Part shown: piece after piece, positions 25,999-32,264 of the stretch
Numbering within the stretch: the stretch's first letter is position 1
Layout of the letters: each line of letters starts with the position of its first letter
NCBI GenBank assembly: GCA_021202075.1
Contig: JAJQDT010000068.1
Coordinates: forward strand, 1 to 35,733
Length of the DNA: 35,733 nucleotides
Direction of reading: 5' to 3'
Source: Lachnospiraceae bacterium
GTDB lineage: Bacteria > Bacillota > Clostridia > Lachnospirales > Lachnospiraceae
Position numbers and translations under genes: made by a program
The notes under the pieces: generated by a model
The model's input: the letters and a program-made list of their open reading frames with translations, nothing else
Database searches by the model: none
What the model was told of the DNA's origin: nothing

Positions 25999-26685
25999 AT
26001 GAAAAAATTTAAGAAAACAGCCGCGCTGATCATTGCGGCAGCTATGTGCGTGGGCATGAACGCAGGTACGGTGGCGTATGCGGAGACATTGGAGGACGAA
26101 GGAAGCAGCAGCGCGGATGTAACCGCTACCTATAAAAGCAGTGAGACAGCAACGGTTTACAGTGTTGATATTACATGGGGAAGCCTGGAATTCACCTATA
26201 CGGAAGCTGGGGCGCAGGCATGGGATCCGTCCACCCATACGTATACGGATTCAGACGAGGAAGACGGTGGTTGGAGTTATGAGGAAGGGAGCAATATTGT
26301 TACCATAACAAACCATTCCAATTCAGCGGTTGGTGGGAAAATAAGCTGTACAACTGCTGATGCGTATGCGGAAAACGTTACATTATCCATGGAACTGGAA
26401 AGTATTGTTTGCGAAAACGGCGGTTACGAAGCAGTTGAGTACTCTTATGTGGGAACCGCAGATAACGTAAAGTATGAAAATGTAATGTATTATCTGAGCA
26501 ATGCAGCTGAGTGTGCGTTGGATGACCCGGATAGTGCAGCATATGTTGAAACTCCTTTGATATTAAGCGGCGATCCTGATGAATTTACAGAAAGTGTAAC
26601 CATTGGTACAGTGACAATAACCCTTACGAGCGCAGCTGGTGATTCGAATATTGATGAGTATTTAGCAAGTCAGGGCTATATGTAA
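25999..26685 (+). CDS. secreted ITW-FTY domain protein 2 (tandem paralogue A)
   Basis: A 228-residue exported protein. The signal peptide (MKKFKKTAALIIAAAMCVGM..., cleavage after AYA) is followed by the shared segment SADVTATYKSSETATVYSVD, ITWGSLEFTYTEAG and WDPSTHTYTDSDEED. The second half is distinct but alignable: LSMELESIVCEN, then AAECALDDPDSAAYVE, then LSGDPDEFTESVTIGTVTIT, with a short polar tail after GTVTIT. A GGAGGTTCAGAC leader precedes the ATG, the same as at paralogue C. Confidence 0.78.
   Translation: MKKFKKTAALIIAAAMCVGMNAGTVAYAETLEDEGSSSADVTATYKSSETATVYSVDITWGSLEFTYTEAGAQAWDPSTHTYTDSDEEDGGWSYEEGSNIVTITNHSNSAVGGKISCTTADAYAENVTLSMELESIVCENGGYEAVEYSYVGTADNVKYENVMYYLSNAAECALDDPDSAAYVETPLILSGDPDEFTESVTIGTVTITLTSAAGDSNIDEYLASQGYM
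26017..26217 (+). repeat. shared 5' block in paralogue A (201 bp identical to B)
   Basis: Positions 26017-26217 match 26827-27027 base for base by direct reading, offset 810. The block covers most of the signal peptide and the start of the ITW-FTY domain. Confidence 0.85.
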
Positions 26686-26808
26686 GGCCTGACAGGAAAC
26701 TTTCTGTATGACATCCCGAAATCCAGGTGAAGATTTTAGACAGGAATAGCGTGTTTGCAGGACTTTTTGTTCCATTGACATGAGACTTATTATAATGGAG
26801 GTTTAGAC

Positions 26809-27135
26809 ATGAAGAAATTAAAAAAGACAGCCGCGCTGATCATTGCGGCAGCTATGTGCGTGGGCATGAACGCAGGTACGGTGGCGTATGCGGAGACATT
26901 GGAGGACGAAGGAAGCAGCAGCGCGGATGTAACCGCTACCTATAAAAGCAGTGAGACAGCAACGGTTTACAGTGTTGATATTACATGGGGAAGCCTGGAA
27001 TTCACCTATACGGAAGCTGGGGCGCAGACATGGGATCCGTCTACCCATACGTATTCAGAAGCAGAAGAAGGCGGTTGGAGTTATGAGAAAGGAAGCAATA
27101 TTTTGACCATAACAAACCACTCCAACTCGGCTGTT
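26809..27135 (+). repeat. shared 5' block in paralogue B (327 bp, near-identical to C)
   Basis: Positions 26809-27135 match 27617-27943 (offset 808) apart from a few changes near codons 8-16. Identity stops abruptly after CTCGGCTGTT. Confidence 0.85.
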
Positions 27136-27474
27136 GCTGGGTCAGTAAAATGTGAGACTGATGAAACGTATGCGGAAACCATTACATTGTCCATGGACGC
27201 TGATAACGCTGTATACGAGGATAGCAACCACTTCTCAATAGTAAATAGTGCTGATCCGGTTACTTGGGTAGTATATCTCCTGAGTGATGCGTCTGATTTT
27301 GCCTTGGAAAACCCTGATGGTGCAGATTATGTTGAAATCCCCTTTGAACTGAGCGGGGATCCAGACGAGTTTGAAGGTACAGTGACTGTCGGAACTGTAA
27401 CAGTGAAATTGCTTAGTGCGACCGGTTACGTCAGTATTTCTGCTTTTGTGGCGTCAAATTATAATTCACTTTAA
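26809..27474 (+). CDS. secreted ITW-FTY domain protein 3 (tandem paralogue B)
   Basis: A 221-residue exported protein. Its first 109 codons are almost base-for-base the same as in paralogue C, and 201 bp inside are identical to paralogue A. After the TNHSNSAV motif the sequence diverges sharply (ITLSMDADNAVYEDSNHFSI), then regains family resemblance at IPFELSGDPDEFEGTVTVGT. The identical signal peptide and N-terminal half with a changed second half suggests selection or recombination acting on the exposed part. Confidence 0.78.
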   Translation: MKKLKKTAALIIAAAMCVGMNAGTVAYAETLEDEGSSSADVTATYKSSETATVYSVDITWGSLEFTYTEAGAQTWDPSTHTYSEAEEGGWSYEKGSNILTITNHSNSAVAGSVKCETDETYAETITLSMDADNAVYEDSNHFSIVNSADPVTWVVYLLSDASDFALENPDGADYVEIPFELSGDPDEFEGTVTVGTVTVKLLSATGYVSISAFVASNYNSL

Positions 27475-27526
27475 CTATTAAGGAAGGCGTTTCGCACTTG
27501 CATCGAGACGTGTATTCGAGAAATAA

Positions 27527-27582
27527 CGGTTATATGAGGACTTTTGTGCAGGGTGATAGTTGAACTTATGTGGCGTAGCGAG
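27527..27582 (+). repeat. intergenic direct repeat, copy 1
   Basis: A 56-bp segment that starts CGGTTA and contains ACTTTTGTGCAGGG and ends CGAG. It matches 28325-28380 with about a dozen changes at a fixed offset of 798. It precedes paralogue C. Confidence 0.75.
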
Positions 27583-27616
27583 TCGAAAATCATTCGAAAA
27601 TTATGGAGGTTCAGAC

Positions 27617-27943
27617 ATGAAGAAATTAAAAAAGACAGCTGCGCTGATGGTTGCGGCAGCTATGTGCGTGGGCATGAACGCAGGTACGGTGGCGTATGCG
27701 GAGACATTGGAGGACGAAGGAAGCAGCAGCGCGGATGTAACCGCTACCTATAAAAGCAGTGAGACAGCAACGGTTTACAGTGTTGATATTACATGGGGAA
27801 GCCTGGAATTCACCTATACGGAAGCTGGGGCGCAGACATGGGATCCGTCTACCCATACGTATTCAGAAGCAGAAGAAGGCGGTTGGAGTTATGAGAAAGG
27901 AAGCAATATTTTGACCATAACAAACCACTCCAACTCGGCTGTT
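27617..27943 (+). repeat. shared 5' block in paralogue C (327 bp, near-identical to B)
   Basis: This is the partner of the block in paralogue B. Such near-identity next to divergent 3' halves points to recent gene conversion or duplication with replacement of the 3' part. Confidence 0.85.
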
Positions 27944-28285
27944 ATTGGGAAAGTGTGGTATTTTATTGCGGATGCGTATGCAAATGATGTTACAATGTCC
28001 GTAGAAGAAGATGATATTGTTTGCGAAAACGGTGAGGGCTATGTTGCTACTAGAAATAGCGTATATCATGTATTATATTTCCTGAACGATGCAGCTGAGT
28101 GTGCATTGGAAAATCCAGAGAGCGCACCATATGTTGAAATACCTTTTGTTTTAAGTGGCACTCCTGAAGAATTTGAGGAAAGTGTTACCATTGGTACAGT
28201 AAAAGCGACTCTAACAAGTGCGACCGGTTATTCGAGTGCTACTGACTTCGTTAATGACCATGTGTCCTGGTTGTTAGAAGAATAA
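27617..28285 (+). CDS. secreted ITW-FTY domain protein 4 (tandem paralogue C)
   Basis: A 222-residue exported protein. The start is the ATG at 27617 behind GGAGGTTCAGAC; the longer frame from 27560 is the intergenic repeat read as protein. The signal peptide and residues 1-109 match paralogue B with only two codon-level changes near residues 12-16. The second half (VTMSVEEDDIVCENGEGYVA, then AAECALENPESAPYVEIPFV) resembles paralogue A more than B, so the three genes look like mosaics of one another. The C terminus is short and acidic. Confidence 0.78.
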   Translation: MKKLKKTAALMVAAAMCVGMNAGTVAYAETLEDEGSSSADVTATYKSSETATVYSVDITWGSLEFTYTEAGAQTWDPSTHTYSEAEEGGWSYEKGSNILTITNHSNSAVIGKVWYFIADAYANDVTMSVEEDDIVCENGEGYVATRNSVYHVLYFLNDAAECALENPESAPYVEIPFVLSGTPEEFEESVTIGTVKATLTSATGYSSATDFVNDHVSWLLEE

Positions 28286-28324
28286 AAAACACTTTTATAT
28301 GCATGATGAATAATACATCAGATT

Positions 28325-28380
28325 CGGTTACATAGGAACTTTTGTGCAGGGCGATTGCTGAATTTATGCGGTGTATCGAG
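28325..28380 (+). repeat. intergenic direct repeat, copy 2
   Basis: Second copy of the 56-bp intergenic segment, now in front of the membrane protein at 28400. It may be a shared leader or regulatory site, or the scar of a lost fourth tandem paralogue. Confidence 0.75.
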
Positions 28381-28399
28381 GCAGAAGGAGGGAGACAGC

Positions 28400-28894
28400 G
28401 TGAAACAGAATAAAAGCATCTATATCGCGGCTGTAGTCTGCCTGGTTGCTGTCATTGTTATGGTTGTAGCTCTTGTGAAAACCGGGGGCAGAACAGAACA
28501 ATCCTCCTTTGTCCCGCCGGAGTTCGATTCCACCGCTGTCACCGGCACCCCGGAGCCGGAGGATGAAAGCTGGAGCCGGATTAACCAGGAGGGCATGGGC
28601 TTTTCAGCCCATGTCTGCGGGAAGGTCGTCATCACGGACGGAACAGCCGACCTGTACTTTACCAACGATGAGGGCAACGAAGTCTGGCTGAAGCTGCGAA
28701 TCACGGACGGGGACGGGAACATTCTGGCCGAGACAGGGCTGTTAAAGCCCGGAGAGTATGTTCAGACCGTCACGTTTGACACCGTTCCGGAGGACGGAGC
28801 GGCCATCCAAATGAAGATCATGGCCTATGAACCGGAGACTTATTACAGCGCAGGAACTGTGACGCTAAATACAACAGTACAGATTGGAGGTTGA
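28400..28894 (+). CDS. single-pass membrane protein of the surface locus (type B)
   Basis: A 164-residue protein started at a GTG at 28400 behind AAGGAGGG. It has one N-terminal membrane helix (IYIAAVVCLVAVIVMVVALV, about 7-26), a short linker and an outer beta-rich domain (GKVVITDGTADLYFTNDEGN, then ETGLLKPGEYVQTVTFD, ending in TVTLNTTVQI). The domain is related to that of the protein at 24630, so the two membrane proteins bracket the secreted paralogues. Its stop lies a few bases before the start of the large surface protein, so the two are co-transcribed. A role as membrane partner for the secreted proteins is a guess from context. Confidence 0.68.
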   Translation: MKQNKSIYIAAVVCLVAVIVMVVALVKTGGRTEQSSFVPPEFDSTAVTGTPEPEDESWSRINQEGMGFSAHVCGKVVITDGTADLYFTNDEGNEVWLKLRITDGDGNILAETGLLKPGEYVQTVTFDTVPEDGAAIQMKIMAYEPETYYSAGTVTLNTTVQIGG

Positions 28895-28898
28895 CGAA

Positions 28899-30401
28899 AT
28901 GGGTAAAAGAATCATGTGCGCAGTGGCGGTTATGCTTGCCGGCATATTGGTGTTTCCATGCTTTTCCATGGCTGCTTCCGGCGGTGAGACAACCCTGACG
29001 GAAACCGACAATCTGGACGTGGATGTTTATGCGAAAGCGATCTATACCTGGCCGGAAAACTGCTATATTGCGGGTGAAGAAGATGGCAGTTACACAGTTG
29101 AAACAGATGACGGGACTGTCATAACAGTTACATCTGAAAACCTGGATTCATCGCTTCGCCTGGTCGTTTACCGGATTACCGGCGATGACAGTGAAGCGTA
29201 TGCATGGATTATGGAATGCACGGAAGGGCTTGGCAGCGACCGCCTGCCCTATGAGATTTACTTCATTGACGAATCGGGGAACCGGGTAGAGGCTGCTAAT
29301 GCTTCGGTAGTAATCACTTTGCCGGACGGCTATGGGACACCTTCCGTCTATCAGGTCGCGTCAAGCGGAACTGCCAGCCGGATGTCCTCTGTCGCCGGGG
29401 AAAGTACAGTGAGTTTTTTCATTTCTTCGAGCGGCTTTTATATGCTCATGTCTGTTTCGGACGATGACGATGCCTACACTGGGGAAGGCACGGCATACGA
29501 TTTCGAAATAGATGAAATTCAGTACCGGCTGGTTGTTGTGACAGAATTGGACAGCGTTTCGGAAGACCTTGCGGCGGCAGGAATTGACACTGTGGAGACC
29601 TTGAAACAAAGGCTTTTTGAAATTATGACATCTGTGTTGCCGGGAGCCACGGAGGGCAACACGGCATATTACGAAGTTACCCTGATGGTGAAGATTGACG
29701 GCAAATGGCAGACAGCGGATGAGGAGCACTTCCCATCCGAGGGAATTACTGTGATGCTGCCTTATCCGGAGGGAACAGGCAGAGACGGTTATGAGTTTAC
29801 GGTCGTTCATATGTTCAGCAGGAGCATCCTTGGCAGGACGGCAGGAGAGTACGAGATACCAGCCGTTACCCTGACGGATGATGGTTTTCAGATGACCCTG
29901 ACCGGGATGTCACCCGTGGCGGTCAGCTGGACAGAGACAGGGACAGGCCGGAGCGAAACTGACGAAGAGGAAACATCACAGAGCGACGCGGAGCAGAGTG
30001 AGACCTCGCAAAGTGATACGGACCAGAGCGAAACTCAGCAGAGCGATACGGACCAGAGTGAGACTACGCAAACTGAAACGAATCAGAGCGAGACTTCGCA
30101 AAGTGAGACAGAGCAGAGTGAGACGAATCAAAGCGAAACGCTTTCGGGTGAGACGAATACAGACAGTACCGAAAGCACGGAGAGTGAAACAGCATCGGAG
30201 ACAGAAACGGATAACGCGGAAAGCGAGAAAGCAACGGACTCATCAACATCTTCAGCGGATGATTCAGAAAGTGAGACCTCTGGCAGCACGACTGCGGCAC
30301 AGACCGGGGATGATACGCCGATCTGGTTCCTGCTGACAGCTTTACTGATGTCGGCGGCAGCATTGGCAGCGACATCATTTATGAGACATCATAGATGGTA
30401 G
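28899..30401 (+). CDS. large surface protein with Ser/Glu/Thr-rich stalk and sorting-signal-like C terminus
   Basis: A 500-residue exported protein. A signal peptide (MGKRIMCAVAVMLAGILVFP, cleavage near MAA) is followed by strand-rich domains (VDVYAKAIYTWPENCYI, later VVITLPDGYGTPSVYQVASS and GFYMLM) like those in clostridial cell-wall proteins. A stalk of SET/DQSET repeats covers about 355-465. The end has AAQTGDD, a hydrophobic stretch (PIWFLLTALLMSAAALAATS) and a basic tail (RHHRW). This is the layout of a sortase substrate, although the motif is a weak xxQTGD form rather than LPxTG. No sortase is encoded in the window, so a host enzyme would be needed. The ATG at 28899 follows GGAGG. Confidence 0.75.
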   Translation: MGKRIMCAVAVMLAGILVFPCFSMAASGGETTLTETDNLDVDVYAKAIYTWPENCYIAGEEDGSYTVETDDGTVITVTSENLDSSLRLVVYRITGDDSEAYAWIMECTEGLGSDRLPYEIYFIDESGNRVEAANASVVITLPDGYGTPSVYQVASSGTASRMSSVAGESTVSFFISSSGFYMLMSVSDDDDAYTGEGTAYDFEIDEIQYRLVVVTELDSVSEDLAAAGIDTVETLKQRLFEIMTSVLPGATEGNTAYYEVTLMVKIDGKWQTADEEHFPSEGITVMLPYPEGTGRDGYEFTVVHMFSRSILGRTAGEYEIPAVTLTDDGFQMTLTGMSPVAVSWTETGTGRSETDEEETSQSDAEQSETSQSDTDQSETQQSDTDQSETTQTETNQSETSQSETEQSETNQSETLSGETNTDSTESTESETASETETDNAESEKATDSSTSSADDSESETSGSTTAAQTGDDTPIWFLLTALLMSAAALAATSFMRHHRW

Positions 30402-30453
30402 AAGGGAATATAAAAAATTACTGATTTTGTAGTGTGTTTCATCAGGCTGTAGT

Positions 30454-30489
30454 GTATTCCAACACAGCTGTATTCCAAAAGCGTATTCC
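30454..30489 (+). repeat. three short GTATTCC repeats
   Basis: GTATTCCAA occurs at 30454, 30470 and 30483, the last two followed by AAGC. They lie in the 3' region after the large surface gene. The rest of 30402-30527 shows nothing else I can name. Confidence 0.6.
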
Positions 30490-30527
30490 AAAAGCCCCAA
30501 ATAGCTCAAAATGACCTGATTTTTTGG

Positions 30528-30556
30528 TTGAAATTTTCTGCTGTAGATGATATATT
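30528..30556 (+). promoter_or_regulatory. promoter of the predicted antitoxin RNA
   Basis: TTGAAA (30528-30533), exactly 17 bases, then TATATT (30551-30556): a near-consensus sigma-A promoter. It points to the right into the region antisense to the toxin gene's 3' end and has no open reading frame after it. Confidence 0.7.
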
Positions 30557-30562
30557 ATTACC

Positions 30563-30657
30563 AAGAGAGAAACAACCACCCACAAAGTGGTTAGCCTCGG
30601 GATATCTAAATAAGCCTACCTGTACCGGCTAAGTAACAAGGTAGGCTTATTTATTTT
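30563..30657 (+). ncRNA. predicted antisense antitoxin RNA of a type I toxin pair
   Basis: Transcription from the promoter at 30528 would begin near 30563 and end at the shared hairpin near 30655, giving an RNA of about 95 nt. It contains a small hairpin (AACCAC...GTGGTT) and the terminator hairpin, and it is fully complementary to the 3' end of the toxin mRNA. This is the arrangement of TxpA/RatA-type pairs, where the RNA blocks or destabilises the toxin message. Ends are estimated. Confidence 0.6.
30608..30652. terminator. bidirectional terminator shared by toxin mRNA and antisense RNA
   Basis: AAATAAGCCTACCT (30608-30621) and AGGTAGGCTTATTT (30639-30652) form a perfect 14-pair stem. T-rich sequence follows on the plus strand, and the flanking A/T serves the other direction. 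The toxin's stop codon lies in the right arm. Confidence 0.8.
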
Positions 30658-30746
30658 CGCTTGTTGGTCCTATCTATGTAGGCAAGCAGCGCTATCAGGA
30701 ATGACCCGCCAAGAAACAGCAGGCTTAAAACTTCATATGTATCCAT
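30651..30746 (-). CDS. holin-like type I toxin peptide
   Basis: A 31-residue peptide beginning MDTYEVLSLLFLGGSFLIAL and ending in a basic tail (DRTNKRK). It has a short polar N terminus, one membrane helix and a Lys/Arg end, as in the putative holin-like toxin family of Firmicutes (TxpA-like). A very strong GGGGAGGTGG site lies upstream of the ATG at 30746. Such peptides insert in the membrane and are kept silent by an antisense RNA, for which there is a good candidate on the other strand. On a mobile element it would act as a stabilisation module. The gene is too short for usual ORF cut-offs. Confidence 0.82.
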   Translation of the reverse strand: MDTYEVLSLLFLGGSFLIALLAYIDRTNKRK

Positions 30747-30770
30747 CAGCACCACCTCCCCTCTATTTCT

Positions 30771-30799
30771 AGTACATCGTACTTAAATAACGTGTGCAA
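30771..30799 (-). promoter_or_regulatory. hybrid promoter for the toxin at the IS630 junction
   Basis: On the minus strand TTGCAC (30799-30794) lies in the IS630 terminal repeat and TGTACT (30776-30771) straddles the IS junction, 17 bases apart. Transcription would begin near 30764, just ahead of the toxin's ribosome binding site. The promoter is inferred from sequence only. Confidence 0.45.
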
Positions 30800-32032
30800 A
30801 TAATTAGATGGTGGTTTCATCCATCTTATACTTCCAATGATAGACTACTGGAGCATCATTCACCTGTTCCATATATTGATAGATGCGGTCGCTAAGTTCC
30901 TGCTTGCTATCTACGCGAATGCCTTTAAGGCATTGCTTGGTCAGCTTACTGAAGAAGCTCTCTATCAGATTTAACCATGATCCATGTGTAGGTGTAAATA
31001 CAAACTCAAACCGCCCGGGACGTGTATTGAGATACGCCTGAGTTTCCTTCGATGTATGCGCTGAATGATTATCAAGCACGAGTCGTATTGTGTCTTGCTC
31101 AGGATATATGGAATCAACTTTCTTTAGCCAGGTAATAAAGTCGGAACTCTTGTGAGTTTCGCTAACAAGAGGAATAACTTTACCTGTGAGCAGGTCAATG
31201 CCCGCCAGCAATGACAATGTCCCAAGGCGCTTGTATTCATAATCTCTTGCCACTTTGCCATGTTTTTCCGTTGGTGGCAGGTCAGGTGCGATGTTTTTGA
31301 GTGCCTGTATTCCGGGCTTCTCATCATAGGACACGGTCACAGTTTTGGGTTCATCCATATCTATGGTGATGTTCCCTTCTTCGTCAAAGCACATTTCGAC
31401 CTGCTTATATACGACCAGTACGTCATGCATTTTTTTATCAAAATCGGGATCCTTGCGAACAAGATAGTATGTCATCTTATTCGGCTTGATTGCATTATCC
31501 TCCAGTATGGCTCGTACTGTGCTATGTGATATATTAGAAAGTCCCGGGTACCCGGCCTCATTACAATGGGTCCGAATATGTTTCTGAAGAGCGCGAAAAG
31601 TCCAAAGTTCTTCTGCATAACCTATTTCCTTAGGCTTTATACAGGCAATACTCGTAATCCAGGTTTTTTCGTCATCAGAGATGACATTAGGTTTTCCGCT
31701 TCTCGAAGAATCGTTCATCGCATAGTCAAAACCGGCTGCAGAGTATTTAGTAATGAACGTTGCAACAGTATTTCGATGAACTCCTATTGCGGCGGCAATA
31801 TCTGTGTTCGACATACCATCAGCACTGAGAAGAAGGATTTTTGCTCGCTGTACTTTGCGATATTCTTCAGTTTGAGAATTGGCGATTTTTTCAAGCTTAG
31901 TACGATCCTCGTCAGCGATAGTGATATTGCCCCATTTTTTATTACGACCCATGATGCATCTCCTTTTTCTATACGGATATGCAATCATTATATCATAGAT
32001 TAATTATTTGCACAAGGATTTTGAAAACATTA
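30775..32032 (-). mobile_element. IS630-family insertion sequence, TA target duplicated
   Basis: Ends are related inverted repeats with a conserved TGTGCAAATAATTA core (30793-30806 and, reversed, 32001-32014). Each core is 18 bp from a flanking TA (30773-30774 and 32033-32034), and CTAG lies outside each TA, so the empty site was CTAGTACTAG. TA duplication is the hallmark of IS630/Tc1-type elements. The length is 1258 bp with one transposase gene. Confidence 0.82.
30804..31952 (-). CDS. IS630-family transposase
   Basis: A 382-residue DDE transposase. An N-terminal helix-turn-helix (GMSNTDIAAAIGVHRNTVAT) and a second winged-helix region are followed by a catalytic core with Asp in VSYDEKPGIQAL, Asp in RLVLDNHSAHTS and Glu in GSWLNLIESFFSKL. 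The gene is intact with no frameshift. The start is the ATG at 31952 behind AAAAGGAGATG; a longer frame from 31988 exists but lacks a site. The 3' end lies inside the terminal repeat, as is common for this family. Confidence 0.9.
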   Translation of the reverse strand: MGRNKKWGNITIADEDRTKLEKIANSQTEEYRKVQRAKILLLSADGMSNTDIAAAIGVHRNTVATFITKYSAAGFDYAMNDSSRSGKPNVISDDEKTWITSIACIKPKEIGYAEELWTFRALQKHIRTHCNEAGYPGLSNISHSTVRAILEDNAIKPNKMTYYLVRKDPDFDKKMHDVLVVYKQVEMCFDEEGNITIDMDEPKTVTVSYDEKPGIQALKNIAPDLPPTEKHGKVARDYEYKRLGTLSLLAGIDLLTGKVIPLVSETHKSSDFITWLKKVDSIYPEQDTIRLVLDNHSAHTSKETQAYLNTRPGRFEFVFTPTHGSWLNLIESFFSKLTKQCLKGIRVDSKQELSDRIYQYMEQVNDAPVVYHWKYKMDETTI

Positions 32033-32034
32033 TA

Positions 32035-32262
32035 CTAGTATGGGAGGCTTACCACCTTGCAACATGGTTGTTTCCCTGCCGATACTATATCACAACTTTT
32101 TATCTGGTTCAATCAAAAAATAGGCATTGAAAATTGCGGAAATACCGCTGTTTTCGCGTAATGGCAAATCAAATTACAAGTCTAAAAAAGGCGCAAAAAC
32201 TCTGGAAATTTCACACAATTCAAAAATATCTAAAAATAACGCTTGACAAATCATGACTTAAA
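32035..32262 (+). other. right end of the inserted element
   Basis: These 228 bp between the IS and the virD4 remainder hold no gene. The first ~70 bp are what lay upstream of the toxin before the IS landed. A small hairpin GCGG-AAATA-CCGC lies near 32140. The last part is A/T-rich and should hold the recombinase site of attR. Confidence 0.6.
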
Positions 32263-32264
32263 GG
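32263..32264 (+). other. attR core dinucleotide (GG)
   Basis: VirD4 homology resumes directly here as GGC GAA CTG, with an in-frame stop 7 bases to the left. The GG pairs with the GG at 12004-12005 to restore the codon for the Gly after DPK. Confidence 0.65.

Larger units (their letters stand above)
12005..32263 (+). mobile_element. integrative mobilizable element (Tn4451-like serine-recombinase type) inserted in virD4
   Basis: Both sides of virD4 are present in the same orientation, 20.26 kb apart. The left virD4 codons end CCA AAG G|G and the right resume G|GC GAA CTG. Using a shared GG (12004-12005 and 32263-32264) restores the reading frame and the expected D-P-K-G-E-L-L-R. A two-base shared core is what large serine recombinases leave, and such a recombinase sits 71 bp inside the left end. 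Inside are replication, mobilization and TnpW genes, then about 12 kb of cargo (two-component system, surface proteins, toxin module, IS630). There are no type IV secretion genes, so transfer would need a helper, possibly the ICE it sits in. Confidence 0.87.

Noticed and set aside
29958..30260. Possible frameshift or second gene in the SET repeat region
   Set aside because: The repeat region stays in one frame through to the sorting-like tail; other open frames there (Arg-rich) are products of the repeat.
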